Assembly (NCBI GenBank): GCA_039704465.1
Contig: JASFAU010000015.1
Span: 124,001 to 188,000 of the forward strand
Source: Plasmodiophora brassicae
Taxonomy: Eukaryota > Endomyxa > Phytomyxea > Plasmodiophorida > Plasmodiophoridae
Reading direction: 5' to 3'
DNA length: 64,000 nucleotides
Positions 22,501 through 31,431 of the stretch are shown here, piece after piece. Position 1 is the stretch's first letter; each line of letters opens with the position of its first letter. Made by a program: the position numbers and the translations under genes. Below the pieces are notes generated by a model that was not told the DNA's origin, did not search any database, and worked only from the letters and a program-made list of their open reading frames with translations.

Positions 22501-23018
22501 CGTGCAAGGTTAGGGCTGTGATGGCTTCCTTGGGTTCGCTCTGTTCGCGCGCGGCGTCCTGAGCGACACGAGTAATCTCCATCGTTCGGTGTGTCCAGTT
22601 AATGCTCGGGTTGTGCCTTGAGAGCCAGGTCATGCCGAGGATAATCGGGAATCGCGGGGAGTCGATTACGTTCAGCACGATCGATTCGGAGTGGTTGCCG
22701 ATACTGAGGCGGACAGGGGCCGTTTCCAGCGCCACCTTCGGTAGCCGCCGCCCGTCAATTACCTCCAGATCTACCGGTGCGGGTTTCTTGGTGAGCGGAA
22801 CGTTGTGAGCGCGGGCGAAGTCGGAGTGTATGAAGTCGTTGGTTGCTCCTGAGTCGATAAGTGCCGTCGTCTGTACAGTCTTGCCATTGTCGAGTTGAAG
22901 GGACACGTCTATGCTTAGGACACGGTCCAAGTGCTCGACGAGGTTGGTGGACGCGGAAATCATACTTGGCTCGGGAAAGAAGTGGTCGGGGTTGCATGAT
23001 GGAACAGGTGTATTGGTA

Positions 23019-23065
23019 GGCGTGGCGACCGACCGGGATTTCAGCCACGCCGGGAGGCGTTTCCC
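23019..23065 (-). promoter_or_regulatory. Programmed -1 ribosomal frameshift signal between gag and pol
   Basis: On the minus strand the heptamer GGGAAAC (23065-23059) lies in the gag frame as G-GGA-AAC, a canonical slippery site. A 7-nt spacer follows, then GGCGTGGC (23051-23044) and its exact complement GCCACGCC (23026-23019) separated by a 17-nt loop. An 8-bp GC-rich stem at this spacing is the standard stimulator. The pol frame is the -1 frame relative to gag, and the gag stop (23041-23043) lies only 15 bases beyond the heptamer. Confidence 0.8.
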
Positions 23066-23988
23066 TGCGGACGCACGGGACAGGACACTGCGACATGGCC
23101 AGCCACCCCGCAGTAAAGGCATAGGCCTTCGCGACGACGGCGATCTTTCTCGTCTTGGGTTAAGGGCGCGCGGGGCCCACCGCCGATCGCGGCGTCGATA
23201 ACCATGGGATCCCCAACCGCGGCGGCCGGGGCTGGGGGAGGAGCGGACGGCACTGCGGCGGCGGAGGCAGCAGGGACAGGAACGAGGGCGGTGGTCGATC
23301 GGTGCTCGGCCAGGCGGTTGTCACACCGGATTGCCTGTATGACAAGCTCGTCAAGCGTCTCGGCGACGGGCAGGGACAGCAGCAGGAACTGCACGTCCCT
23401 GGACAGGCCGGCGCGGAACATGTGTCGGCAGGCTGAGTCGTTGAACCCGGCGTCCGCCACCAGGTTTTGGAACTCTGTCGCGAAGCGGGCGACAGTGCCT
23501 CGGCCCTGACGAAGATGCTGTAGCTTCCGTGCCGCAGTCTCGGCTAGATGAGGGTCACCGAACCTTGTCTTGAAGGCCTTGATAAAGGCGACGAACTCCG
23601 TCAGCACCGCGTCGTCCTTTTCGAACAACGGATTAAACCACCGAAGAGCATCACCACCCAGCAGCTGTCCCACCAGCGCGACCTTCTGAGCGTCGGTCGC
23701 ATAGGTGGCAGGCCGCTGGGTGATAACCAGCTTGACTTGGTTCAGGAAACCGCGAAGTTCTCCACGGCCGCCGTTGTAGATGGGGGGGAGCTTGACCTTG
23801 GGCTCGGAAACATGATGCTGTGAGACCATTCGCTGTTGTGGGGACGGTTGCTGCTGCAGTAGTTGTTGCTGTTGTAGCAGTTGATCGTGCTGTTGTTGTA
23901 GAAGCTGCTGCTGTTGTTGTTGTTGCTGTTGCAGGTGCTGGATCTGAGAGTTCAGGTTTGTGACGATCTGGTTCCAGTCCTCCGCCAT
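23041..23988 (-). CDS. gag: gag of the retrotransposon (Ty3/gypsy-type capsid with zinc knuckle)
   Basis: A 315-residue frame from ATG 23988. It opens with a coiled-coil/glutamine-rich leader (about 23868-23960, CAG-rich on the element strand). The capsid-like region from about 23800 has the Retrotrans_gag pattern: YNGGRGELRGFLNQ, VALVGQLLGGDALRWF, FIKAFKTRFGDP and ARFATEFQNLV. A proline/alanine linker and one CCHC knuckle (CLYCGVAGHVAVSC) follow near the C-terminus. This gag type belongs to Ty3/gypsy elements, while copia gags usually carry a UBN2/DUF4219-type domain. The frame is intact. It encodes the structural protein that forms the replication particle. Confidence 0.88.
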   Translation of the reverse strand: MAEDWNQIVTNLNSQIQHLQQQQQQQQQLLQQQHDQLLQQQQLLQQQPSPQQRMVSQHHVSEPKVKLPPIYNGGRGELRGFLNQVKLVITQRPATYATDAQKVALVGQLLGGDALRWFNPLFEKDDAVLTEFVAFIKAFKTRFGDPHLAETAARKLQHLRQGRGTVARFATEFQNLVADAGFNDSACRHMFRAGLSRDVQFLLLSLPVAETLDELVIQAIRCDNRLAEHRSTTALVPVPAASAAAVPSAPPPAPAAAVGDPMVIDAAIGGGPRAPLTQDEKDRRRREGLCLYCGVAGHVAVSCPVRPQGNASRRG

Positions 23989-24074
23989 TGCGGGCGGCGG
24001 GAGCAGGGGGACAGGGACGGGTACAAACCGAGCGTGGGGCGCGGGCGGTCACAACGCGAACTGGATCACGACAC

Positions 24075-24170
24075 GGGCTGGGACACGGGACAGTACGGGA
24101 ACTGGGGCTGGGGCAGGAACAGGGACAGGGACGGGGACAGGGACGGGGACAGGAACAGGGACAGGGGTAA
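24075..24170. repeat. GGGACA-type minisatellite in the retrotransposon leader
   Basis: Degenerate tandem copies of GGGACA, GGGACG and GGAACA between the 5' LTR and gag. It is too irregular and has no spacers, so it is not a CRISPR array. It may be structured on the element RNA (UGUCCC repeats). Confidence 0.7.
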
Positions 24171-24192
24171 GGCTTGGGATGGGCCCAAAACC

Positions 24193-24360
24193 AATTAGCA
24201 CGCAGGACACGGACAAGACCAGACAAGGCCAGATAGCAGAATGTATGATTGGTGCGCCACGGACGCCGTACGGCAGTGTTGCGCGGTATATGTGGGAGGC
24301 GCCCTATGATTGCTGATCTAAGGCACTCTGCGGACTCGAGGTCGCACCAGTGTCCCGATT
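24193..24360 (-). repeat. 5' LTR of the retrotransposon
   Basis: Identical to 19333-19500. It should contain the element promoter. The base following the duplicated CGTTT returns to host sequence. The stretch just inside (element strand GGTTTTGGGCCC) occupies the primer-binding site, but I could not match it to a known tRNA 3' end. Confidence 0.9.
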
Positions 24361-24365
24361 CGTTT
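24361..24365. repeat. 5-bp target-site duplication, right copy
   Basis: CGTTT, matching 19328-19332 on the other side of the element. Confidence 0.85.
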
Positions 24366-24681
24366 GGGTTGCCGTCCACAGGTGTTAAGGCATCCCAGTG
24401 TCGGGTGCGGAGGAATACCGTTGCTGTCGCCATCAGTATCGTTTGGAGCGAGCCGAGCCTTTCCTGCATACGAATCTTGCACTTCTGGCCAGTATTGTGT
24501 CGCTGCTAAACACAACGATGCCGACGTCCTGCCTCGGGCGACAAGCCTACCCAACTGAAGACGGTTTCGGGTTAAGGCGCGCGTCCTCGCAGATAACGGC
24601 GGCTTATTAGGGCCGTGTCGATGTGGGAGACTTGCGCAGGCGCACTCTGCGCAGGACCGCGTCACGAAGCCCGACGGTTTG
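24366..24681. other. Intergenic region
   Basis: About 316 bases between the retrotransposon and the pseudouridine synthase gene. No coding motif, repeat or RNA gene is evident. Confidence 0.5.
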
Positions 24682-25851
24682 ATGCGTTTGCTGAGCCCAG
24701 CGCGGATGGCTCGGTACAAGTTGGTCGTGCAGTACATCGGCAGTCAGTACCACGGGTGGCAGGCGCAAGGCGGGGCGTTACGCGACGACCAGTTCACCGT
24801 CCAGCGCGTCCTGCAGGACGCCGTGGCGAAAATGCTTCCTGGGCAGCAGCCGAGCGTTGTGGTCGGATGCGGCCGTACGGATAAAGGCGTGCACGCCTTG
24901 GCGTTACCCGCCCATGTCGATGTTGATCGCGTGTGCCGAAGAACTGGGCTCGCAGTACGCGTCGTATGGACCCCGTCGGTTACTCACTCTGACTGTCGTA
25001 CGTTGCTGTCGTAGAAGGAAGCCTTTTCGGCCGACGTCCTGAAGACAGGGCTGAACTGGCATCTGCGGTTCACTGACGTTCGCGTAACCGACGTCCGTCG
25101 CGTGTCACAGCGATTCCATGCGCGGATGACGGCCGAATCGCGAACCTACCTGTACAGGGTCCTGCACGGCTGCACCGAGGTGTCCATCTTCGAACGCAAC
25201 CGCGTCTACCATGTCTTCGAGACTCTCGACGTGCAGCGCATGATTGACGGATGCAAGTACCTGATCGGTACCCATGATTTCTCGTCGTTCCGGGACCACA
25301 AGTGTGAGGCCAGGTATCGGCGGTCGGTTTCCGGGACGGCACACCCTCTCGATGGCTGACGGGGGGCCTTTCGCCCAGGCATCCGGTAAGGACGATCACC
25401 AGATTCGACATCAAGCAACAGGACGTGTATTGTCTATTCGAGTGGGTCGCCTGCCAAGCGCACGCCTGTCATGCAATGACGTATCTGGGTCAGGTCGACA
25501 AAGCACCCTGGGATGGGGTCGCTCCTGAACATTGTTGTCACAGCAAACGCCTTCCTGTATCACCAGGTGCACAAGCAACCTTGTCGCTATGTCGTCGTCG
25601 TTGTACTGATTACCGTTATTCCATAGGTTAGGAGCATGGTGGGCGTGCTGGTTGAGGTTGGCAGGGGCGCCATCGAACCCGATGACGTCAAGCGTATCCT
25701 GGAGGCCCGTGACCGCTCGATCCTGCCGAACATGGCACCGCCCTGCGGCCTCTACTTCCTCCACGCCGAGTACAAACCGGAACTGGAAGACGTTGACGAA
25801 AGCGACAGCCGGACCCCCCATGCCGACCTTGGCAACCTATCGTACATATAG
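24682..25851 (+). CDS. tRNA pseudouridine synthase, TruA family
   Basis: Converts uridines in the tRNA anticodon arm (positions 38-40 in the bacterial enzyme) to pseudouridine. The catalytic aspartate is in GCGRTDKGVHA. Other family blocks follow in order: VQYIGSQYHGWQ at the N-terminus, RFHARMTAESRTYLYRV, GTHDFSSFR, VRTITRFDI, NAFLYHQ joined to VRSMVGVLVEVGRG, and MAPPCGLYFLHAEY at the end. Four introns are needed, starting near 24955, 25313, 25435 and 25575. The ATG at 24682 gives MRLLSPARMARYKLV; the inner ATG at 24706 is equally possible. About 310 residues, close to bacterial TruA, so it may be an organellar-type enzyme. The stop is at 25849. Confidence 0.85.
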
Positions 25852-25906
25852 AGGTCTTTGTCGATCAACGGGAATTACGTTCTCTATTAGGCTAAGGTAT
25901 ACGAGG

Positions 25907-28900
25907 TCAGGGCTTCTTCTTAGACCGAGGTGACAGAAGCTGGACCCCGGCGGTTGATGCCGCGGTCGCTTGCCCTTTGGCACCAATCTTCAGCGGCGGG
26001 ACGCTGATCGGCATGCCGCCTGCCCTTGACGGCAAAGTCGCCGATTTGGCCTTGGCGGCCACCGCGGTCTCCGGTGACGATGCGATGACGCCAGCTGGCG
26101 GCTGGGACATCGACTTCGATATTGGCAGCAGCGGCACCGTCGGCGCTGTCGCGTTCGACAACGTCCCCCTTCTCAACTGTTGCCTTGACGTTAGCAGGCC
26201 GTTTTCGTCGTGGCGACGCGCGCAACCGAATCGTACCTTAGTCTTGGCTCGAAGGTTCTGTGCGACAGTGGCGACGACGTTGACCTGTACCAGGGACTTC
26301 TTCTTGCTGGCGATAGCCGTCAGCGGTGACGACGGCGTTGATCTGGTTGCCGACGCCGACGCCGCAGTGTCATGATGCGTCTGCTGAAGGAGGACATGCG
26401 GTATGGAGGACGACCGGGCGATCTTGAAGAACTCGGGGCTGAAGCTGCTGCAATCGTCTTTGAAGATGGCTTCCTCGGACGCCTCCTTGGCCTGATCCGC
26501 CAGGTCCGACGCCGGGTCGCTGCTCGAGCTACCCGCCGCCTGCTTCAACGCGACCAGCGCCGCCTGGGCCGCGTCCTGCACGTCCCTGCAGCTGTCCAGC
26601 TGCAGGCGGTCGATCACCTTCATGATCGTCTCCGGCGTTGTCATCTGCCGCGGCGACCCGATCGCGTCGACGCCCAGGCGGTCGTCCATGGCGCCGATCA
26701 CCAACCGCCTGTAATCCGGCAGCAACTGGCACGCCTTCCGCCTCACCGCCGCCACGTCGTCGTTGCACAACCCGACGGACACATCCAGGATCCGATCTGC
26801 CATCGAATGGTGTAAGCCCGCGGAGTTTGCTGGGCGCGCACGTGGTGCAGCTCGCCACGCGGCACTGCGTACCGCGGAACCATCGCCGGCTGAAGTGCTC
26901 CATGAGCATCGGGCACATCTCGAGGAACAGCAGGCGGTCGCGGCTCGACTCGGACTGCGCGAACTCGTTGATGATGTGCTGGCAGATCTCGATGCGCGTC
27001 ACCCAGCGCTGCTGCGCGCGCATCAGCTGGACCAGCGTGGCCGCCGCCGCCAGCTGCACCGGCCTCGCGTCGCTGTGCATCGCGCTCAGCATCGCCTCTG
27101 TCCACACCGAGTGGATCACGTCGGCGCTGAGCGTATTGCACATCGACCCTGCGGGAACCGTTGAGCACCGCGCCGACCGCCTCCCCGAAACGGTCCCCTA
27201 CCGATGCGACGGAACAGTATCTCCCTATCGCGCCACCTGAGCTCCAGGCGCGTGTCGTACTCGAGCAGCGCCTTCAGGATCTGTTCGTCCAGCGCCAGCA
27301 GGGTCTGGTCGCGTTGTGTCGCCGGCGGCGTCTCCGGCTGCTGCTGCAGCTGGAGGGACGCCCGCGCCCTGGTCTTCTTCGGGGACGACGTCTCCCCGGG
27401 CAACGCCTCCGCCCGGAACATGCAGGCGGCGGTCTCGTCGACATGGGCGACCAGCGCCGCCTGGACGCCGAGGTCGGGGTCGTTGATCAGCTTGAAGAAG
27501 CACGGGCGCAGCAACGAGATGGAGCGGTCCCGGCCGACCAGCACGACAATCTCGTGGAACGCGTGCGCGATCGTGCACCGCACGACGGCGTCGGGGTCGT
27601 TGATCAGGCCGACCAGCGTCGCCTGAATGCTCGCCGAGTAGTGCCCTCGGCCGCACCCGTGTATCACGGCCGGCATGTTGTACGCGCACAGGCGCCTGAT
27701 CGCCGCGTTCGAATCCTGGGCGGCGGCCTTGAAGTAGTCGACAAGGAACGACGTCGCACTGCCCAGCGAGGAACTCGACGATGACGACGACGACGGTGAC
27801 GACGAGTGCAACCGTGCCAGAAGCGGCCCTGGGCGGAGGAACGTTCAGCGTCGGGGCGACGGGTGCGCGTCTGATGGACGAACCGAGCTGCCTCGTGGCG
27901 CTGAGGCGCAGGTCGGCGTAGGCGGCGCCGGCCGTCTCCGACTCCCGGTACAGGCGGATGACGCAGGGCATGATCCGGTCCCAGATCGTGTTCGGCGACA
28001 TCGACGGCATCAGGTCGATGCAGGCGCCCAGAGCGGCGATCTGCACACGATATTCATGACTTCATAGCCGCGCGCACGACGCAGGAACACGCGTACCTTG
28101 ACGCAGATCTCCTCGTCCTGCAGCAGCTCCAGCATGTCCCGGAAGATGACGTTCTCTCGCGTGTACAGGTCGGCGCGCTCGACGATCACTGCCCGTTCCG
28201 TCAATCACACCGTCGTCCGCTCTGTGTCGCGAGCTTACAGGGCAGCTGGGCGCATATGGTCGACCGGACGTCGCGGTCGGTGTCCTGGCACAGCAATTGC
28301 ACGCTGGACAGGACCCGGGGCAGCAGGGCGTGGTGCTCGTCGAGAGCGGCGTAGACGGCGCCCAGCAGCCGGCACGCCATCATCCGCGATACCTTCTCCT
28401 GGCCGGCGTCGGCGTTGGCGACGGCGTACTCGGCGAGGTCGTGAACCGTGGCCGGCCCTCCCGCAGGGCAGCACGCCAGCAGGGCGTCCACCCATGGCTG
28501 GTCGCCGCCCTCGCCCGACGCCGACTCGATGATCTTCTCGATGAACGGGACGCAGGTCGACCGGATGAAATCGGGGTCGTTCACGTCGGGGATGATCCGG
28601 GTGAGGACGGCAGCGGCCTGGTGGTGGTGGTGGTGGCCGACGGTCAGACGCGATAACGGCGGGGCGCATCGGACCGACCTCGGTCCGCTGCGTTTGCTCC
28701 TGCTTCAGGGTCGCCTTCGCGAACCGTTTGAAGAGCGTGGTGATGGCGGCGCCACCCACCTCAGCGACGCAGCGCGGCAGGGCGGTGATGCCCGCCATTC
28801 GCTGGAGCTCGTTCTTGCTCTCGAGCAGCAGGGAAACGCGTTCGACCTCCGGCAGGTCGTCCGGCATGGAGAACTCCTGGATCTCGGCCTCGCTCTGCAC

Positions 28901-29056
28901 AGGGGCGACGACCCAGTCAGCGGGGCGGCCCCACCGGCCGCTGCCACCGACCCAGACCTTGAGCTTGCTGTGGATGTCGGCCGCCTCATTCGAGCTGCCG
29001 TCGCTGACGTCGAACTGGAGCACCCTGCGTTTGACCTTCTGCGGCTTGGCCGACAT
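25907..29056 (-). CDS. PPP4R4: PPP4R4-like HEAT-repeat regulatory subunit of protein phosphatase 4
   Basis: Starts at ATG 29056 (MSAKPQKVKRR) and runs through about seven exons to a TGA/TAA-type stop at 25907. Roughly 900 residues, near the size of animal PPP4R4. HEAT-type helices carry recognisable family segments: VQLLCQDTDRDVRSTICAQL, RRLCAYNMPAVIHG, VRCTIAHAFHEIVVLVG, RDRLLFLEMCPMLMEHFS and DDVAAVRRKACQLLPDYR. The C-terminal 250 residues are low-complexity Ser/Ala/Lys-rich and end RSKKKP. PPP4R4 binds the PP4 catalytic subunit and keeps it in the cytosol in animals. It is convergent with the pseudouridine synthase, with 55 bases between stops. GC-rich antisense frames here are shadows. 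Confidence 0.75.
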
Positions 29057-29334
29057 GCCCGACGACCAGTCAGCTCATCCAGATTCTGCTCGGCGTGCCG
29101 ATCCAGGTCGAACGGTACGAGCGGCTCTATACCGTTCCGACGACCGCGATGAAATCAATTGTTTTCATCGTCGTTATGCACTTTAGTGGTGGAGTCGCTC
29201 CCCCCATGCAAGGTGGCTGTCGTCCTGTCACGATCATCGACCTGGGAAGCGTCGCTGAAGTGAGTCACGCGACGAACCTTCTTCCGAAACGGGTGGGGCG
29301 CCGGTGATGGCCACATCGAAAACTCCCAAGTCGA

Positions 29335-31376
29335 ATGCCGCTGCGGTGGCTGCTGGCGTTGACGGCGGTGGCGCTGGCCAATGGCCAGTCGGCCGACCAG
29401 GGCCTGGCCGCCTGGACGGAAATGATCTCCACGGTCATGATGTCGCAGATCCTGGCCAACTCGGACGACTTCTACCTGACGCTGATCAACGGCGCCATCC
29501 TGGCCAACAAGCGGCCCGGCGACGCCAGGGTCAACATCGAGCGGTTCCGCCTGCGGCCGGATCTGGAAGGCGACGACCTGGACGACTGGATCCGGGAGCA
29601 GCGCCCGCAACTGTTCGTCGTCGAGGATTACGACATTGGCGCCGGCCGGTTCGTCCTTCGGGTCGGCCTGGCGCTGAACGACCTCGAGGTGCACCTGGCC
29701 ATCAAGGGCTTCGGCACCTGGGTCTTCAAGTCCCTGAAGTTCAACGCGCAGGTCGCCGTCACGATCGGCGAGTCGATGGACGACGTCACCTGGGAGCTCG
29801 TCGCCATGCCCGAGTTCCCCACCTACGACCTGCGCCTGCACAAACCCGAGGACGACCTGACGCCCGAGCAGCGCCGGCAGCTGGGCCCATCGTCCTCCCC
29901 CGGGTTCTTCCAGCGCATCGGCAACTTCTTCAAGGCGGCCGTCTCCCGGATCGTCAAAGGCATGGTCGACGGCATCATCCGCGGCCTGATCAACAAGCAG
30001 ATGGGCAAGGTCAACCGCGTCCCGGAGACGAAGGCGCCGCCGGACACCTTCCAAGGTACGTCACGGCCCGTGCAGGGCTCGTCCCTGGCCCGCACCTGCT
30101 GACTGGACGCGTAGTGGCATCTAGCGACTTTGCCGCCTACAAGGCGGACATCGACCTGCTCGCCAAGCAGAACATGGCGCACGTCGACGAGAACTTCCTG
30201 CTGCCCGAGATCAGCGCCAAGCTCGACAGCGTCGTCGCCGCCATCGACGACACCATCGACGGGAAGCTCGACGACCAGGAGCAGCGCCTCGTCGACCTGC
30301 AGGTCGACCGCGAGTCGATCGACGTCGCCGAGGACAGCGCGACCTGCCACCAGGCGCTGTTCAACGACACCGTTGTGGACGTCGCCGCTGCCCAGCAGGA
30401 ATTCCTCGACAGGGAGAAGCGCGTGGACGACGGCGACGCCGTCATCCCGGACGCGTTCAGCCGCCCCGGCGGTCGCATGTTGGTGGACGCCCAGCTCCGG
30501 CAGGCGATGCAGGCGTCGGGCGTGCCGCCCGCCAAGATGCTGGCCGGGTGGCAGGCCCTGATCCAGAAGGTCGCGTTCACCGCCGGGTTCACCTACCTGC
30601 AGCAGCAGAAGGTCGCCTGGCTGGTCGCGCTGATGGTCGGCACCGTCAAGGTCCCCGGCGTCGGGGCGCACGTCAAGTTCGTGTCGCTGGACCTGGGCAT
30701 CCACTCGCCGAGCGACGTCCCCGGGATCGACATGGCCGACGTCCAGCCGGAGGAGCCGTTCACGTACGCCATCGACCTCGACGTCCAGCTCGACAAGTTC
30801 GAGCTGGAGATCGAGGTGCACGCCCTGGGCATGGTCATCCCGATCATTGTCAGCGACCTGTACGTCTCCGGGTCGCTCCGCGTCCGGATCCTGCCCGAGT
30901 ACATCGCGGGGCCGAAGGCGTTCATCGCCGCCTGGTTCGACGACGAGCCCGACCTCGACTTTGACTTCCGTATCGCGAAGCGCTTCACAGGGAAGGTGAA
31001 CAGCAAGGTCCACGAGGTGGCCCTGGAGCAGATCTCCAAGGCCCTGAAGCAGAAGGTGGTCGCCCCGCAGCGGGTCCTGGTGCCGTTCTGGGTGCCGCCC
31101 CAGGTGCTCGTCAAGGCGACGCAGGCGGCGCTGCACAAGATACGATCCGACCCGGGCGGCGGCGACCAATTCCAGAGCCTGCTGGCCATCACCAGGCGCG
31201 TCGAGACGCAGTACCTGTGCCTGCTGTCCGAGCTCAAGAACGAGACCGTCGTGGCGACGCAGAAGCTCGCCAAGTACAAGGCGGAGCTGGGCGGCGGGTC
31301 GGCCACGAACCCGATCCGGGTCGCCAGCCTGCTGACCCTCCTGGCAGCCGCCGCCCCGTTGTTGGTCGCATTCTAA
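29335..31376 (+). CDS. Secreted, probably GPI-anchored protein with SMP/TULIP-like lipid-binding region
   Basis: Two exons (29335-30055, 30115-31376), about 660 residues. The start ATG gives a signal peptide (LRWLLALTAVALANGQS). The C-terminus (IRVASLLTLLAAAAPLLVAF) after a Gly/Ser/Thr-rich stretch is typical of a GPI-attachment signal. The second half, about 30655-31105, follows the SMP pattern of extended synaptotagmins: VKFVSLDLGIHSPSDVPGI, a strand pair ending in IPIIVSDLYVSGSLRVRIL, AFIAAWFDDEPDLDFDF and a helix ending VVAPQRVLVPFWVP. The first half may be a second, more divergent copy (SLKFNAQVAVTIGE). SMP domains move lipids between membranes in the cytosol; an exported version would be unusual. 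The family match is by pattern only. Confidence 0.65.
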
Positions 31377-31431
31377 ATCCGCACGAAAACGTAAACGATC
31401 TCGGTCAACCGTACCCGGGCAGCCGTCGACG

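Larger units (their letters stand above)
19444..23122 (-). pseudogene. pol: pol polyprotein of the retrotransposon (protease, integrase, RT, RNase H), frame-broken
   Basis: The frame overlapping the end of gag encodes an aspartic protease with LIDSGATNDFI and a closing ILGMTWLSRHNPSINW. It continues into the pre-integrase zinc motif (HHRLGH...CEGC) and an integrase core with the D, D, E residues near IDVDECGP, FGDNDGVF and SSKQNGVSERG. At about 21636-21655 the frame shifts before the copia-type linker (KLDPRAVKGIFIGY). RT follows with KARLCILGYRQRQG, YAPVV and IYGLKQAP. A second shift near 20625-20640 precedes the YVDD box. RNase H follows (RYLNGT, SDSDWGGD, SSCEAE). A third shift at a run of C at 19743-19746 separates VDNQG from the C-terminal helix. 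Each break needs one base skipped. Translation is probably reached by -1 frameshifting at 23059-23065. Confidence 0.85.
19333..24360 (-). mobile_element. Complete LTR retrotransposon, chimeric gypsy-like gag/PR with copia-like IN-RT-RH
   Basis: A 5,028-bp element transcribed on the minus strand and bounded by identical 168-bp LTRs and a CGTTT target duplication. Order from its 5' end: LTR, a leader with GGGACA-like repeats, gag, protease, integrase, reverse transcriptase, RNase H, polypurine tract, LTR. Integrase before RT is the copia order, and the RT has the copia-type TYAPV and YVDD motifs. Gag and protease instead look Ty3/gypsy-like. Identical LTRs indicate recent insertion. Pol carries three apparent single-base frame breaks, so this copy may be inactive or contain sequencing errors. 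Confidence 0.9.

Noticed and set aside
24075..24170. CRISPR-like regular repeats
   Set aside because: Six-base degenerate repeats without spacers, inside a eukaryotic retrotransposon leader; a minisatellite.
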